From Lelliottia sp. WAP21 (GTDB lineage: Bacteria > Pseudomonadota > Gammaproteobacteria > Enterobacterales > Enterobacteriaceae), in assembly GCF_020532665.2 (NCBI RefSeq), contig NZ_JAIWPG020000011.1, positions 62,001 through 126,000 on the forward strand: DNA of 64,000 nucleotides. Direction: 5' to 3'. The notes beneath the pieces were generated by a model that worked only from the letters and a program-made list of their open reading frames with translations, searched no databases and had not been told where the DNA came from. Of this stretch, positions 39,752 through 50,851 are shown in pieces (position 1 is the stretch's first letter; the number at the start of each line of letters is the position of its first letter). The position numbers and the translations under genes are program-made.

Positions 39752-41182
39752 ATGAAAGTAACACTGCCAGAGTTTGAACGTGCTGGGGTAATGGTTGTCG
39801 GTGATGTGATGCTGGATCGCTACTGGTATGGGCCAACCAGCCGTATCTCGCCGGAAGCCCCCGTCCCGGTGGTGAAGGTGGATACCATTGAAGAGCGTCC
39901 CGGCGGCGCGGCAAACGTGGCGATGAACATTGCTTCACTGGGCGCGCATTCGCGCCTGGTCGGGCTGACCGGCATCGACGATGCGGCGCGTGCGCTGAGC
40001 AAGTCACTGGCGGACGTGAATGTGAAGTGTGACTTTGTCTCTGTTCCGACTCACCCGACCATCACCAAGCTGCGCGTGCTCTCCCGCAACCAGCAGCTGA
40101 TCCGCCTCGACTTTGAAGAAGGGTTCGAGGGCGTTGATCCTGAGCCGTTGCATGAGCGCATTAACCAGGCGCTGAGCACCATTGGTGCGCTGGTGTTGTC
40201 CGATTACGCTAAAGGCGCGCTGGCCAGCGTGCAGACGATGATTCAACTGGCGCGTAAGGCTAATGTACCGGTGCTGATCGACCCGAAAGGAACCGATTTT
40301 GAACGCTATCGCGGCGCAACGCTTTTGACGCCAAATCTGTCTGAGTTTGAGGCGGTAGCGGGCAAATGCAAAACCGAAGCGGAACTGGTCGAACGCGGCA
40401 TGAAAATCATTGCTGATTTTGAACTGTCTGCGCTGCTGGTCACCCGTTCTGAGCAGGGGATGACTCTTTTACAGCCAGGCAAAGCGCCGCTGCATATGCC
40501 AACCCAGGCGCAGGAAGTGTACGACGTGACCGGTGCGGGTGATACGGTGATCGGCGTACTGGCGGCGACGCTGGCGGCAGGGAACTCCCTGGAAGAAGCG
40601 TGCTACTTCGCCAATGCCGCCGCGGGCGTGGTGGTCGGTAAACTGGGCACCTCAACCGTATCGCCAATCGAGCTGGAAAACGCGGTGCGGGGTCGTGCGG
40701 ATACCGGTTTTGGCGTCATGAGTGAGGACGAGCTGAAGGTGGCCGTGGCGGCTGCGCGTAAGCGTGGCGAGAAAGTGGTGATGACCAATGGCGTGTTCGA
40801 CATTCTGCACGCGGGTCACGTCTCTTATCTGGCGAATGCCCGTAAGCTGGGCGATCGCCTGATTGTGGCGGTAAACAGCGATGCGTCGACCAAACGCCTG
40901 AAAGGGGAAACGCGTCCGGTGAACCCGCTGGAGCAGCGTATGATCGTGCTCGGCGCACTGGAAGCGGTAGACTGGGTTGTCTCGTTTGAAGAAGACACGC
41001 CGCAGCGCCTGATTGCCGGTATTTTGCCGGATCTGCTGGTGAAAGGCGGCGATTACAAACCGGAGCAAATCGCGGGCAGCGAAGAGGTCTGGGCCAACGG
41101 TGGCGAAGTGATGGTCCTCAACTTTGAGGACGGGTGTTCAACCACCAACATCATTAAGAAGATCCAGAAAGACAGCCAGTAA
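39752..41182 (+). CDS. hldE: Bifunctional heptose kinase/adenylyltransferase HldE
   Basis: Makes ADP-heptose for lipopolysaccharide inner core: residues ~1-318 are the ribokinase-type D-glycero-beta-D-manno-heptose-7-phosphate kinase ([35 protein letters not shown]) and ~344-476 the heptose-1-phosphate adenylyltransferase ([20 protein letters not shown]). 476 aa against 477 in E. coli. It follows glnE by 40 bp. Confidence 0.97.
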   Translation: MKVTLPEFERAGVMVVGDVMLDRYWYGPTSRISPEAPVPVVKVDTIEERPGGAANVAMNIASLGAHSRLVGLTGIDDAARALSKSLADVNVKCDFVSVPTHPTITKLRVLSRNQQLIRLDFEEGFEGVDPEPLHERINQALSTIGALVLSDYAKGALASVQTMIQLARKANVPVLIDPKGTDFERYRGATLLTPNLSEFEAVAGKCKTEAELVERGMKIIADFELSALLVTRSEQGMTLLQPGKAPLHMPTQAQEVYDVTGAGDTVIGVLAATLAAGNSLEEACYFANAAAGVVVGKLGTSTVSPIELENAVRGRADTGFGVMSEDELKVAVAAARKRGEKVVMTNGVFDILHAGHVSYLANARKLGDRLIVAVNSDASTKRLKGETRPVNPLEQRMIVLGALEAVDWVVSFEEDTPQRLIAGILPDLLVKGGDYKPEQIAGSEEVWANGGEVMVLNFEDGCSTTNIIKKIQKDSQ

Positions 41183-41241
41183 CCCATGCGGGCTGGTGCC
41201 TTCACCGCAACCCTCTCCCACGCGGAGAGGGAGCAAAACTA

Positions 41242-41267
41242 AAAACGGCAACCGAAGTTGCCGTTTT
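41242..41267. terminator. Bidirectional terminator between hldE and ubiK
   Basis: AAAACGGCAAC-CGAA-GTTGCCGTTTT forms an 11-bp perfect stem usable by both convergent genes. A second small hairpin (CCCTCTCC...GGAGAGGG, ~41211-41230), of the short BOX-like type seen elsewhere in the window, precedes it. Confidence 0.85.
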
Positions 41268-41276
41268 GCATTGACC

Positions 41277-41573
41277 TTATGCCTGATCGTCCACCGGTGG
41301 AATGGCCGGGGCGGGCTTCACTTCTTCTGGCGCATGACGATTTTCCAGCTCGGTCAGACGCTGTTCCAGCAACGCGATTTTCTCGCGTGTGCGCAGCAGA
41401 ACCTGCGTCTGTACGTCAAACTCTTCACGGCTCACCAGATCCAGACGCGTCAGCTGCGACTGCAAGACCTGGCGGATTTTCTTCTCGACATCGTCACCAA
41501 ACTCACGAATTCCTTTCGGCATGGATTCATGGACCTGACGGGCAATTTGTTCAATTTTTTTCGGGTCAATCAT
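41277..41573 (-). CDS. ubiK: Ubiquinone biosynthesis accessory factor UbiK
   Basis: 98 aa, BMFP family (formerly YqiC). It starts [20 protein letters not shown], has an amphipathic segment ([20 protein letters not shown]) and a C-terminal coiled coil ([20 protein letters not shown]). UbiK helps the ubiquinone-synthesising UbiJ complex. Convergent with hldE. Confidence 0.95.
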   Translation of the reverse strand: MIDPKKIEQIARQVHESMPKGIREFGDDVEKKIRQVLQSQLTRLDLVSREEFDVQTQVLLRTREKIALLEQRLTELENRHAPEEVKPAPAIPPVDDQA

Positions 41574-41698
41574 TGTCGTTTCCCTTGATGAAAGGTGTTA
41601 GAGACTATTGTAGCGCGTTACGCTCATCCATAAACCAGAATTGTTTGAAGCTTATGCATTGCCCAGAGAAATCAATAGCGTTATAGTTATCTCGCTTA

Positions 41699-41845
41699 TT
41701 CTCAGGGCGGGGCGAAATTCCCCACCGGCGGTAAATCAGCCTTGCGCTGAAAGCCCGCGAGCGCTTTGGGTGAAAACTCAAAGGTCAGCAGATCCGGTGT
41801 AATTCCGGGGCCGACGGTTAGAGTCCGGATGGGAGAGAGTAACGA
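41699..41845 (+). ncRNA. FMN riboswitch (RFN element) controlling ribB
   Basis: Conserved RFN blocks are seen in order: CTCAGGGCGGGGCGAAATTC at 41701, then CCCACCGGCGGTAAATCAGC, GCCCGCGAGCGC, AAGGTCAGCAGATCCGGT, TCCGGGGCCGACGGTTAGAG, and GGATGGGAGAGAGTAAC. A CGGGC-ATG-GCCCG hairpin and a T7 run at ~41850-41880 look like the expression platform. FMN binding is expected to lower ribB expression. Confidence 0.95.
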
Positions 41846-41949
41846 TCCAGTCGGGCATGGCCCGCTCACGTTATTTTTTTGCCGCTTGTACGGTACTCCT
41901 AAGACTGCCCTGATTCTGGTAACCATAATGTTAATGAGGTTTTTTTACC

Positions 41950-42603
41950 ATGAATCAGACGCTACTTTCCTCTTTTGGTACTTCCATTGAACGTGTTGAA
42001 CACGCATTAGATGCGCTGCGCGAAGGCCGCGGTGTGATGGTGCTCGACGATGAAAACCGTGAAAACGAAGGCGACATGATTTTCGCCGCCGAAAACATGA
42101 CCGTTGAGCAGATGGCACTGACCATCCGTCACGGTAGCGGCATCGTCTGCTTGTGTATCAACGAAGAACGCCGTAAACAACTCGACCTGCCAATGATGGT
42201 TGAAAACAACACCAGTGCTTTCGGTACCGGTTTTACCGTGACTATTGAAGCTGCACATGGCGTTACCACCGGTGTTTCTGCCGCCGACCGTCTGACGACC
42301 GTGCGTGCCGCCATTGCCGATGGCGCAAAACCTTCTGACCTGCATCGTCCAGGCCATGTGTTCCCGCTGCGTGCTCAGGCAGGCGGCGTGTTAACGCGTG
42401 GCGGCCACACCGAAGCCACTATCGATCTGGTGACCCTGGCGGGCTTTAAGCCTGCTGGCGTGCTGTGTGAACTGACTAACGATGATGGCACCATGGCGCG
42501 TGCGCCGGAGTGCGTCACCTTTGCCCGCTTACACAATATGCCGGTCGTGACCATCGAAGATCTGGTGGAATATCGCCAGGCGCACGAGCGCAAAGCCAGC
42601 TGA
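41950..42603 (+). CDS. ribB: 3,4-dihydroxy-2-butanone 4-phosphate synthase RibB
   Basis: Converts ribulose 5-phosphate to the four-carbon riboflavin precursor and formate. 217 aa as in E. coli. Acidic catalytic loop [18 protein letters not shown], then [15 protein letters not shown] and [20 protein letters not shown]. Expression is preceded by the FMN riboswitch. Confidence 0.98.
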   Translation: MNQTLLSSFGTSIERVEHALDALREGRGVMVLDDENRENEGDMIFAAENMTVEQMALTIRHGSGIVCLCINEERRKQLDLPMMVENNTSAFGTGFTVTIEAAHGVTTGVSAADRLTTVRAAIADGAKPSDLHRPGHVFPLRAQAGGVLTRGGHTEATIDLVTLAGFKPAGVLCELTNDDGTMARAPECVTFARLHNMPVVTIEDLVEYRQAHERKAS

Positions 42604-42620
42604 AAAAGCTGATGCGATGA

Positions 42621-42645
42621 AGCCGGGAGATTCCCGGCTTTTTTG
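42621..42645 (+). terminator. Terminator of ribB
   Basis: AGCCGGGA-GAT-TCCCGGCT followed by six T; it also lies just beyond the convergent fimbrial adhesin stop. Confidence 0.9.
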
Positions 42646-42648
42646 TTT

Positions 42649-43710
42649 TTAGTGATAGTTAATTTTGAACAGCACAATGGTTTCGAAGGGCCCCGAGCGG
42701 ATCGCTTCCCCGTCGACGCGGGAAAGTTCAGCCGTGTAAGTCTGTTCGTACTGCAACGTGCTCCCCGTAAAGTCGGCATATTCTTTGTAACGGTTGAACG
42801 TATACGGCTCGGTATCGTTCAGTATGCGCAGCTTAAGACCATTGCCAATAAGTAACGCGGTGTCGTTGCTGGTTAACGTGGCATCCGTATAAAACGAAGA
42901 GTCCATCTTAAAGCCATCCGAGCACTGTGCGTCCTGCACTTTGGTGGTCCTGACCGAAAAGGTGCGCTTGCGGGTAACCTGATTAACAATGTCCCGCGCG
43001 CTAAAGGTGCCGAAGTCGATCTCCTGATTTTCAGGGTAAATGCTGAACGTTGCCCCGCAGTCCAGAACCACAATGTTATTCAGCCCATTAACATGGTACT
43101 TAAGGTTTTTGGCATCCACCATTTGGTTGACGCCGCCTTTGCCATCAAACTGCACCACGATGTAATCCCCTAGCGTACTGGTGTAGCCGTGTGGCGGCAT
43201 CGCTTTGATTTTCACGTACAGACGAAAGCGCACCATAAACGTCCGGGATATATGAATATCGTCGGCATTTCCTGAGCAGAGCCGGTTCTCCCAGCCCATC
43301 TGCTTAAGCTGTTCTGGGGTATAGGTCGTGATCTTGTTGTTATCCAGGCACTGATGCGTATCCACCCCGTTAGGTTGTCCGGAGGCGTCGTAATCCATGC
43401 CTTCGTAGGTTACGCCTAATGCGTAGTAAGGATCGGACGCTGACGGATAGGGGTTGACCCAGGCAAAGATATCCTCTTTTTCAAAATTCCCTGCCACGTC
43501 ATGGTCACAGGTGACAGGGACACGGATGTCGTCCGACTCCCAGATTTTTGATCCCACCTGCGCATTACTCGGAATAGCAAAAGGCTGTATGGTTTTTGTC
43601 TCTTCCACCGGCCCGTTCTGCACGCCCAGGTAGCAGTTCAGCGCCAGCGCCTCCTTCAGGGGACATAGCGCGACCAGCATGAGCAAGAGCAGTTTAATCA
43701 GCGTTGGCAT
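42649..43710 (-). CDS. Fimbrial tip adhesin-like protein
   Basis: 353 aa, last gene of the chaperone-usher operon, where tip adhesins usually sit. Signal peptide to about residue 23 ([20 protein letters not shown]). The N-terminal half may be the receptor-binding lectin domain (Cys-containing, with [20 protein letters not shown]); the C-terminal half has the pilin-like domain with [20 protein letters not shown]. It ends [12 protein letters not shown], a typical donor-strand-complemented end. It overlaps the chaperone gene by 17 bp. Resembles the YqiI type; receptor unknown. Confidence 0.82.
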   Translation of the reverse strand: MPTLIKLLLLMLVALCPLKEALALNCYLGVQNGPVEETKTIQPFAIPSNAQVGSKIWESDDIRVPVTCDHDVAGNFEKEDIFAWVNPYPSASDPYYALGVTYEGMDYDASGQPNGVDTHQCLDNNKITTYTPEQLKQMGWENRLCSGNADDIHISRTFMVRFRLYVKIKAMPPHGYTSTLGDYIVVQFDGKGGVNQMVDAKNLKYHVNGLNNIVVLDCGATFSIYPENQEIDFGTFSARDIVNQVTRKRTFSVRTTKVQDAQCSDGFKMDSSFYTDATLTSNDTALLIGNGLKLRILNDTEPYTFNRYKEYADFTGSTLQYEQTYTAELSRVDGEAIRSGPFETIVLFKINYH

Positions 43711-44455
43711 GGGATACGGCCTTATTTGCGCTGAGGCGGCAAGGGGAGGCGCCTGAGCACGCCACGTCGACCTTTTTCAGCGCGCCGTAGTCATCGATAT
43801 AACCAATGCTGTAGCTTTCACCATGATAGTGCCCGGTGGAGACGGTCTCAGTGGCGAAAGGTGCCAGCATCAGGCTGTCGAAGCCTGGAAGCATCGTTTT
43901 CTTGTTCTGGCTTAACCACGCGAGCGTGATGTAGTAAGGCGTGGGATTATGGATACTTAGCCCCGTTGCCGTCTTTGTGATTGCCATTTTCATTTCCGTC
44001 TCTTCGCCCGGTTTTTTGGTGATAGCCTTAGGGCGCCAGAAGAGCTTGATCCGGCTTTGCATCGCCACCTGCATCACGCTGCGCTCGCTACCGGTACTGC
44101 TGCTTTTCGGCGGAACTTCACGCAGATTAAAGTAAAAAAGCGACTCTCTGTTGCCGGGCAGTTGCTGAGTCGCTGGCTGTTTGACGATGCGCACCTGCGA
44201 AGAGGCTCCCGCCTCAAGGCGCTGAATGGGCGGCAGGGCCATAAAGTGGCTATCCTCTTTGCGTCCTTGCTCATCTTCAATCCAGGAGAGCGCCAGATAG
44301 GGCAACGTCTTGCTCTCATTATCGATTTTCAGACTGCTGGCTTTATCGCTTTCCGGGAAAACCAGACGAGTACGGTCAAGGTTGATGGCGGCGTGCGCCG
44401 CGAAGGTTGTTCCTGCCAACAGCAGGCACAGCGTGGTAAGAGAGCGTAATTTCAT
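43694..44455 (-). CDS. Periplasmic fimbrial chaperone
   Basis: 253-aa PapD-like chaperone. Signal peptide ([20 protein letters not shown]), then [20 protein letters not shown], the chaperone signature region [20 protein letters not shown] (subunit-binding strand), and a C-terminal Ig-like domain. It donates a strand to fimbrial subunits and hands them to the usher. Lies 10 bp after the usher gene. Confidence 0.92.
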   Translation of the reverse strand: MKLRSLTTLCLLLAGTTFAAHAAINLDRTRLVFPESDKASSLKIDNESKTLPYLALSWIEDEQGRKEDSHFMALPPIQRLEAGASSQVRIVKQPATQQLPGNRESLFYFNLREVPPKSSSTGSERSVMQVAMQSRIKLFWRPKAITKKPGEETEMKMAITKTATGLSIHNPTPYYITLAWLSQNKKTMLPGFDSLMLAPFATETVSTGHYHGESYSIGYIDDYGALKKVDVACSGASPCRLSANKAVSHANAD

Positions 44456-44465
44456 GATGGCGTTC

Positions 44466-46904
44466 TTAATGACAAGGCAGAATCAACTGCATGCTTTTTT
44501 CAAGGTGCGACGGCAGAGAGAAGCGACACTGCTTCGCGTCTCCCCATGTCACGGTAAAGTTTTGTTCAGGCTGCACGGCGCCCAGCCAGATATGACCTTC
44601 TTCTGCCACCATGCCGATTTCACTGTTGTTATCGCTGCGACGGACCAGGGCACCGAGCGGTGGCGCGCCGGTGGTTGTCCGTAAGATGCCCGCAATGTCA
44701 TGACCTTCCCGGGTAGCGATTTGACGAAAACCTATCGCGCCCTCGGTCCAGGTGGAGGTCACCACGCGGTTATCCACATCCACGCCATCGGGCAGGTCTT
44801 TCATATTGACCTGGACGCTGGAGGGCGCGTAACTGGAGAAAGAGGGCAACACGCCGATGCCGAAACGGTTGGTCACATCGCGAGAAACGTTCAGCGGAAT
44901 ATCACCAATGCCGTCCGTACTGACCATCACGCGTGGTTCATTGCCGTAACTGCGGCGGTGCAAGGCCGCCCCTTTTGCAGTAGAAGTGAAGGAGCCGTTC
45001 CAGCTGGCGCTAACCGAGTTATATTCATTGGCTTTATAGCTGCCGGAGACGTTGAGATCGCCAAACGGAGAGTAATGTTGGTAGTTACCGCTAAACTGCG
45101 CCCCCTCATTTGCGGTTTCGCTCTCGACGCCGGTAGAGACGCCCCAGGTGTTATTGGCATCGGACGTGTCGTACCAGGAGACATTCTGGCTGAGATTATC
45201 GCTGTTGCGGAGATCGTAGTTAAGGCGATGTTCAGGATCCAACGGGACGCTGAGTGACAGGTAAAACTGATTATCATCCTCCTGATCCTCGTAATAGGTT
45301 TTACTGAAGGAGAGTGAGATCCCGAGGTTTTTCCAGCCGCCCAAATCAAAGTTATATCCCGCAGTGATACTCCCGGTGGTCGAGGGCGATTGATCCCACC
45401 AGGTCTGGCGCATCATATTCAGATACAGGTTAAGTGAAAGTGCGGAAAGGTACTGGCTGGCGGTCACGCTGAGCGTTTGCTTTTCGGCATTTTGATTGGT
45501 GTCCTCATCCAGGAAATTTGCATAGCTCAGGAAGCGGTTGTCAGAATAGCGATAGCTGGCGAGAGTGATTTGGCTGTCGGTGGAGTCGAACCGTTTGCTG
45601 TAATTAAAGCGATAGCTGTACCCGGTTTGGCGCTCAACGTTTGAAGGTGCACTTTCGGCCTGCGTCACATCGAAAGAGACTGCGCCCAGCACGTCAAGGT
45701 TTTGCCCGATACCCACAGCTACTGAACGGTAACGATCGCCATCGCCGAGCAGACCGCCATAAAGGGAGGTTCGGGAGAGCATACCCCATGAAAACTCACC
45801 GCTAATAAAGGGGTTTTCTTCAACATCGTGGGAACTGTCTTTGCGCGCTTTTCCGCTTGCCAGCTTATAGCGAACCTGGCCTTTACGGGTGAGAAACGGA
45901 ACCGAGGCCGCAGAGACCTGGAATTCGCTGACCCGACCATCCTCTTCGGTTATTTTTACATTAAGTGTGCCTTGTACGGACTGGTTCATATCCTGAATCA
46001 CAAACGGACCGGGAGGAACCTTAGTCTGATAAATCACCCTGTCGGCCAGGCTGACGGTGACCGTAGCGTTGGTTTGTGCGATGCCTGAAATTTGTGGCGC
46101 GTAGCCGCGAAGCGCCCAGGGCAACATGCGTTCATCGCTGACCAGAGAAGCGCCGGTATAAGTAAATGCGTCAAAAATCGCGGACTGAAAATCAGTCTCA
46201 CCCAGGGTTAATTTTGCGCCCAGCGAAGGCAGAGGTCGGAACATGTAAATGCGGGAAAAACGACCATCATGCTCTGAGGTACCACCCGCGCTTGTCTGGC
46301 TATATTGGTAGTCGCTGCGAAGCCGCCACGCCCCCAGATTGGCACCCGCTGTGCCATAGGTATTGGCGTTACTGGTGGTACTGCCTTCGTCAGGCTGATA
46401 GCGGCTGGCGAACAGGTTGTAATCCAGCAGGAAACCGGGCACGCCATTATCCCAGGTTGCCGGTGGCATCCAGTCTGTCGCACGGTACTGTAACCAGGCT
46501 TGCGGAATGGTGATGTGCAGCGTCTGAGTCGCTTGCTCAAATTTAAAATGAATATCCGGGAGAGAGGAAAAATCGACGCAACCGTCTACCTCAGGCAAAG
46601 ATTGACGAATCTTATCCTGGAGGCCAAATGTATCTGCAAGCGCAGAGGGAATACAGACCTTGACGTCGTCATGATCTTTTTTCCAGGTTAGCTGCCATCC
46701 ATTTGCCAAAGTAATATCATTAAGGGAAACTGTGACAAAATAATTACCGGGAGTGATGGACGTTTCGTTTTTAAATTGGGTTAAATCGACACTTCCCCGC
46801 AGATCTTTGTCTATGGCATTGATATTAAATTCAGTCGCAATGGCGTTGTGGGCGGTAAATAGACAGGCGATGATTAATAAATATGTCGAATTCTTTTTCA
46901 TCAT
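44466..46904 (-). CDS. Fimbrial outer-membrane usher
   Basis: 812 aa, normal for PapC/FimD family. Signal peptide to ~residue 23; N-terminal periplasmic domain (TEFNINAIDKDLRGSVDLTQ), 24-strand barrel with the plug (RGYAPQISGIAQTNATVTVS), and C-terminal domains with the Cys pair (TWGDAKQCRFSLP...MQLILPC). It forms the secretion and assembly pore for the fimbria. Gene order subunit-usher-chaperone-adhesin resembles the E. coli ygiL-yqiG-yqiH-yqiI cluster, which lies in the same neighbourhood near ubiK/ribB. Confidence 0.94.
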   Translation of the reverse strand: MMKKNSTYLLIIACLFTAHNAIATEFNINAIDKDLRGSVDLTQFKNETSITPGNYFVTVSLNDITLANGWQLTWKKDHDDVKVCIPSALADTFGLQDKIRQSLPEVDGCVDFSSLPDIHFKFEQATQTLHITIPQAWLQYRATDWMPPATWDNGVPGFLLDYNLFASRYQPDEGSTTSNANTYGTAGANLGAWRLRSDYQYSQTSAGGTSEHDGRFSRIYMFRPLPSLGAKLTLGETDFQSAIFDAFTYTGASLVSDERMLPWALRGYAPQISGIAQTNATVTVSLADRVIYQTKVPPGPFVIQDMNQSVQGTLNVKITEEDGRVSEFQVSAASVPFLTRKGQVRYKLASGKARKDSSHDVEENPFISGEFSWGMLSRTSLYGGLLGDGDRYRSVAVGIGQNLDVLGAVSFDVTQAESAPSNVERQTGYSYRFNYSKRFDSTDSQITLASYRYSDNRFLSYANFLDEDTNQNAEKQTLSVTASQYLSALSLNLYLNMMRQTWWDQSPSTTGSITAGYNFDLGGWKNLGISLSFSKTYYEDQEDDNQFYLSLSVPLDPEHRLNYDLRNSDNLSQNVSWYDTSDANNTWGVSTGVESETANEGAQFSGNYQHYSPFGDLNVSGSYKANEYNSVSASWNGSFTSTAKGAALHRRSYGNEPRVMVSTDGIGDIPLNVSRDVTNRFGIGVLPSFSSYAPSSVQVNMKDLPDGVDVDNRVVTSTWTEGAIGFRQIATREGHDIAGILRTTTGAPPLGALVRRSDNNSEIGMVAEEGHIWLGAVQPEQNFTVTWGDAKQCRFSLPSHLEKSMQLILPCH

Positions 46905-46974
46905 CCCATTACCCGGAATAGCTAGAATACCGACTGGCGAACGCGGCCAGTCGGTTTATGATGCAGAGGGCGGT

Positions 46975-47535
46975 TTATTTATACATCAACACGTAATTAG
47001 AGGTCGCCTCGACCTGGCCTGCGGTCGCTGTAGCACCTGTAAGCACTTCCATTCGTGCTTTAAAGTGCAGCGTTTGCGTTGCCGAACCAGCGGAGAGATC
47101 CATCTCTTTTGCGGTACCCAGCACAATAGGCGTTTCGGCGGTATCCAGCAGACGAACGCCCACGTTTTGTGCCCCATTCGCATAGGTGTTGCTCATCAGG
47201 CTGGTGTCGGTAGCCGTGGTTGCGGTGCTGGTAAAAGTGACATCCACTTTGGTAATGGGCGTAGCAGTTTCATCGCCTGGTGTCGTCAACTGGCAGTTAT
47301 CCAGGTTGATATCGACCGGCACCGCCGTTGATTTTTTATTGGCGTTGATTACGGCCGTGGTCACTTCACCAAGATCGATCTCTTTATCAACGCTGTCGGG
47401 AGCAATACTGCACGGTGCATCAATCACCACACCTTTAAATTTAATTCTTCCTGAACCTTGTTCATCTGCAAAGGCGGAACCGCAGAGACTGGTGGCTGTC
47501 GCGAACGCTAATAATGCTTTTTTTCCTACATGCAT
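46975..47535 (-). CDS. Major fimbrial subunit (YgiL-like)
   Basis: 186 aa with a signal peptide (KKALLAFATATSLCGSAFAD). Pilin features: the first Cys in APCSIAP, the second in DNCQL, a GSATQTLHFKARMEV strand, and the C-terminal penultimate Tyr (SNYVLMYK). It is the first gene of the fimbrial operon. There is no invertible-element recombinase nearby. Confidence 0.92.
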   Translation of the reverse strand: MHVGKKALLAFATATSLCGSAFADEQGSGRIKFKGVVIDAPCSIAPDSVDKEIDLGEVTTAVINANKKSTAVPVDINLDNCQLTTPGDETATPITKVDVTFTSTATTATDTSLMSNTYANGAQNVGVRLLDTAETPIVLGTAKEMDLSAGSATQTLHFKARMEVLTGATATAGQVEATSNYVLMYK

Positions 47536-47834
47536 GGGAATATCCTTATTACATTAACTCACTTTCTGAATATTATTCAGACATCGGGGCGAATTATAAC
47601 GGAGCCTCTCTCCTGAAAACGATTAACGGCGCTTCATTCTGAATTAAGTAATAATAAGTAATAATATCTTGTTGGTGGATAAGTTGCTCAATATAAAGAG
47701 GTATTTCAGGCAGTCCCCTAATAAGGCTTATCTCAGACTTAAGAATTATTTTACGCAGAGTATTTATTGCATTGAGAAGTGGAATATGCGCAGACATGCC
47801 ACTCCGTTTCAGTCACGTCAAAGCAGGAAAGCAA
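47536..47834. other. AT-rich region upstream of the fimbrial operon
   Basis: No gene is supported. It must hold the fimbrial promoter. A direct repeat AAGTAATAAT occurs twice at ~47646-47665. I found no inverted repeats of the fimS type and no site-specific recombinase gene, so phase inversion is not suggested. Confidence 0.5.
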
Positions 47835-47866
47835 GGCGAGCGTTTATCCAGGGGGATAAGCTCGCC
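47835..47866 (-). terminator. Hairpin downstream of zupT
   Basis: GGCGAGC...GCTCGCC with an inner TTATCC/GGATAA forms a long interrupted stem 6 nt after the zupT stop. The T tract is weak (TTGCTTTCC). Confidence 0.6.
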
Positions 47867-47872
47867 CCTGTG

Positions 47873-48646
47873 TTAGCCGAAGCCTGCCGCCTGAAGCAGT
47901 ACCAGGCTTAAACCCATGACGGACATCCCGCACAAGACGCCATAGCTCGGGTTGCTTTCCGGGTCGATCTCTTTTGCCAGCGGCATCAGCTCATCGACCG
48001 ACAGTGCCACCATGATACCGGCGACGGCAGCCATGATGGCCGCCATGACCACGGGCGAGATCATACTGCCCAAAATCAGCCATGCCAGAATGCCACCCAG
48101 GATTTCAGCCAGCCCGGAAATGCCTGCCCAAAAGACGGCGGTACGTTTTGAGCCCGTCGCGGCATACACTGGCCCGGCGACCGCCAGCCCCTCTGGAATA
48201 TTATGCAGTGCCACCGCCAGCGCGATGCCAAATCCCAGCTCCAGATTATTGCTCGCCGTCACATAGGTGGCGACGCCTTCCGGGAAGTTATGCAGGCTGA
48301 TACCGAGCGTCAGGAGAATAGCGGTGCGTTTGATATTATGGGGCTGCGGCGACGCTTTTTTTCGCATCAAATCCTGAGGATGCGCATGCGGGAGCAGGCG
48401 ATCGAGGGCGAAGTAGCCCAGCAGACCACACACGAACATACTGTAGCCCAGAACGGGCGACATCCCCTGCGTCGCCAGCGCGGCAGGGAGCATTTCCATC
48501 AATGAAATAAGCAGCATGATCCCTGCGGCAAATCCGAGGGAAAAAGCCAGCATGCGGTTTGAGGGTTTCTGACCAAGCACGCCAAGAAATGCCCCAATAA
48601 ACGTGGCGGCACCGGCAAGAAGGGTCAGAATCAAGGGGACTGACAT
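47873..48646 (-). CDS. zupT: Zinc/divalent metal transporter ZupT
   Basis: 257-aa ZIP-family importer with eight membrane helices. The metal-binding helices IV and V carry [16 protein letters not shown] and [16 protein letters not shown], the HNxPEG signatures. It imports Zn(II) and also Fe(II), Mn(II) and others. Ribosome site AGGAG. As in E. coli it is next to ygiD. Confidence 0.97.
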   Translation of the reverse strand: MSVPLILTLLAGAATFIGAFLGVLGQKPSNRMLAFSLGFAAGIMLLISLMEMLPAALATQGMSPVLGYSMFVCGLLGYFALDRLLPHAHPQDLMRKKASPQPHNIKRTAILLTLGISLHNFPEGVATYVTASNNLELGFGIALAVALHNIPEGLAVAGPVYAATGSKRTAVFWAGISGLAEILGGILAWLILGSMISPVVMAAIMAAVAGIMVALSVDELMPLAKEIDPESNPSYGVLCGMSVMGLSLVLLQAAGFG

Positions 48647-48836
48647 TCACTGCTCCTTTTGATAATCATTAATGCTAATGAGTCATCTCCGGTAAAGCGA
48701 GAGGGCATACTCTGCTTTACAGATTCCTTACATTCAAATTTCCTGATGATGATCATCACCGTTATCTGAGTTCATCTTAGTCAGATTACGCGTAAGGTAG
48801 AACCATCAAATCGACACCTTCAGTAAGGATATCACC

Positions 48837-49625
48837 ATGACATCTTCTCGTATGCCAGCACTGTTTTTGGGCCACGGTAGCCCAATGAACGTCCTGGAAG
48901 ATAACGTCTATACGCGTGCCTGGCGTCATCTTGGCGAGACGTTGCCGCGTCCGAAAGCGATAGTGGTGGTCTCCGCACACTGGTTTACCCGCGGGACAGG
49001 GGTGACGGCTATGGAAGCACCGAAAACGATTCATGATTTCGGCGGTTTTCCGCAGGCACTGTACGATACCCATTACCCTGCGCCGGGCTCGCCTGCGCTG
49101 GCGCAACATCTGGTCGATTTATTGGCTCCCGTCCCCGTGGCACTGGATAAAGAGGCCTGGGGATTTGACCATGGCTCCTGGGGAGTCCTGATCAAAATGT
49201 ACCCGGATGCTGATATCCCAATGGTGCAGTTGAGCATCGACAGCACAAAACCGGCGGCATGGCATCTTGAGATCGGACGTCAGCTGGCCTCACTGCGTGA
49301 TGAAGGCGTGATGCTGGTGGCAAGCGGGAACGTCGTGCATAACCTGCGTACCGCGCGCTGGCATGGCGAAAACACGCCGTATCCATGGGCATCGTCGTTT
49401 AACGACTATGTGAAAGCGAATCTCACCTGGCAGGGCCCTGCGGAAGAGCATCCGCTGGTGAAGTATCTGGAACATGAGGGCGGCGCATTATCTAACCCTA
49501 CGCCGGATCACTTCCTGCCGTTGCTGTATGTATTAGGGGCGTGGGATGGTCAGGAACCGGTCACCATACCTGTCGACGGCATGGAAATGGGTAGCATCAG
49601 TATGTTGTCTGTTCAGGTGGGTTAA
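48837..49625 (+). CDS. ygiD: 4,5-DOPA-extradiol dioxygenase-like YgiD (LigB family)
   Basis: 262 aa. Class III extradiol dioxygenase fold with the metal ligands in FLGHGSPMN (His) and VSAHWFTRG, and later GSWGVLIKMYPDADIPMVQL and ASGNVVHNLR. E. coli YgiD cleaves L-DOPA at the 4,5 position; its physiological substrate is unknown. Divergent from zupT. Ribosome site AAGGA. Confidence 0.94.
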   Translation: MTSSRMPALFLGHGSPMNVLEDNVYTRAWRHLGETLPRPKAIVVVSAHWFTRGTGVTAMEAPKTIHDFGGFPQALYDTHYPAPGSPALAQHLVDLLAPVPVALDKEAWGFDHGSWGVLIKMYPDADIPMVQLSIDSTKPAAWHLEIGRQLASLRDEGVMLVASGNVVHNLRTARWHGENTPYPWASSFNDYVKANLTWQGPAEEHPLVKYLEHEGGALSNPTPDHFLPLLYVLGAWDGQEPVTIPVDGMEMGSISMLSVQVG

Positions 49626-49648
49626 GGTGCGGCGCGCGCATTGAGAGG

Positions 49649-49680
49649 GTTGGGGTGAGGGCAGAATACCGCACCCCAAC
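49649..49680. terminator. Convergent terminator between ygiD and ygiC
   Basis: GTTGGGGTG (49649-49657) and CACCCCAAC (49672-49680) are perfect reverse complements in the 63-bp gap. Confidence 0.6.
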
Positions 49681-49688
49681 ATAACGAC

Positions 49689-50849
49689 TTACTCGACAAA
49701 GATATGCGGATAGAATCGTGACAAATCCTGGGTAATCAAGGCTCTGTCTTCACGAATACCAATTCCGGCTGGCTGGTCGTTAATCAGCCAGCTGCCAATC
49801 AGCGTATAGCTGTCGCCAAATTTAGGCAGCTGATAAAATTCCTGGACGATCATCCCTTCTTCGCCGTAAGGCCCTTCTACCGCTTCCAGCGTTTTGCCGT
49901 TTTCGATAATCGACACGTTCGCGCCTTCGCGGGAGAAAATCGGCTTCACGACATACTTAGCCATTTCCGGGAAGTCATCTTCCGCAAAGTAGGCTGGCAG
50001 CAGATTCGGGTGATTCGGGAACATTTTCCACAGCATTGGCAGCAACGCTTTGTTGGAAATGATGCTCTTCCAGGCAGGTTCCAGCCAGCGCACGCCCGCA
50101 TCTTCCAGCTTGGTTGAGAACGTTTCACGCAGCATGTATTCCCACGGATACAGCTTGAACAGGTTACTGATAACCTGGTCCTGAGTATCGGTGAACTCAC
50201 CGCGTTCGCCTAAACCGATATCTTCGATATAGAGGAATTCCGTGGCCACTTCCGCTTCGGCCGCACAGTCCTGCAGATATTGCACGGTACCGCGATCTTC
50301 CACGGTATCGCGACAGCAGGCGAGATGCAGCAGACTGAATCCGTGCTGTTCCCGTAGCTCAGCAAAGCGCTCGATCAGCTTTTCCTGCAGGCTGTTGAAC
50401 TGGTCGCTGCCTTCCGGCAGGTTACCGGCACGGGCCTGATCTTCGAGCCAAATCCACTGGAAGAATGCCGCTTCGTACAACGACGTTGGCGTATCGGCAT
50501 TGTTCTCCAGCAGTTTAGGTTCAGTGACGCCGTCCCAGGCCAGATCGAGGCGAGAATAGAGTGAAGGCTGATTCGTTTTCCACGACTGACGCACAAAGTT
50601 CCAGGTGTGCTTCGGGATACGGAATTTCGCCATCAGTTCATCGCTGTCGATAACCTGCTCAACCACCTTCAGGCACATCTGGTGCAACTCGGCGGTGACC
50701 TCTTCGAGTTTTTCAACCTGGGCTAAGGTCAGCTTATAGTAAGCGTCTTCACACCAGTACGGTTCTCCGTACATAGTGTGAAAGTTAAAGCCATATTCGG
50801 TCGCTTTTTCACGCCAGTCCGGGCGTTCAACAATACTGACTCGTTCCAT
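49689..50849 (-). CDS. ygiC: Glutathionylspermidine synthase-like ATP-grasp protein YgiC
   Basis: 386 aa. Homologous to the C-terminal synthetase half of Gss: [20 protein letters not shown] at the start, [20 protein letters not shown] and [20 protein letters not shown] for ATP binding. The catalytic activity of YgiC is not established. It follows ygiB after 2 bp and forms a ygiB-ygiC operon. Confidence 0.92.
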   Translation of the reverse strand: MERVSIVERPDWREKATEYGFNFHTMYGEPYWCEDAYYKLTLAQVEKLEEVTAELHQMCLKVVEQVIDSDELMAKFRIPKHTWNFVRQSWKTNQPSLYSRLDLAWDGVTEPKLLENNADTPTSLYEAAFFQWIWLEDQARAGNLPEGSDQFNSLQEKLIERFAELREQHGFSLLHLACCRDTVEDRGTVQYLQDCAAEAEVATEFLYIEDIGLGERGEFTDTQDQVISNLFKLYPWEYMLRETFSTKLEDAGVRWLEPAWKSIISNKALLPMLWKMFPNHPNLLPAYFAEDDFPEMAKYVVKPIFSREGANVSIIENGKTLEAVEGPYGEEGMIVQEFYQLPKFGDSYTLIGSWLINDQPAGIGIREDRALITQDLSRFYPHIFVE

Positions 50850-50851
50850 GA

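Noticed and set aside
47536..47872. Possible invertible fimbrial promoter (fimS type)
   Set aside because: No flanking inverted repeats of the expected kind and no tyrosine recombinase gene nearby.
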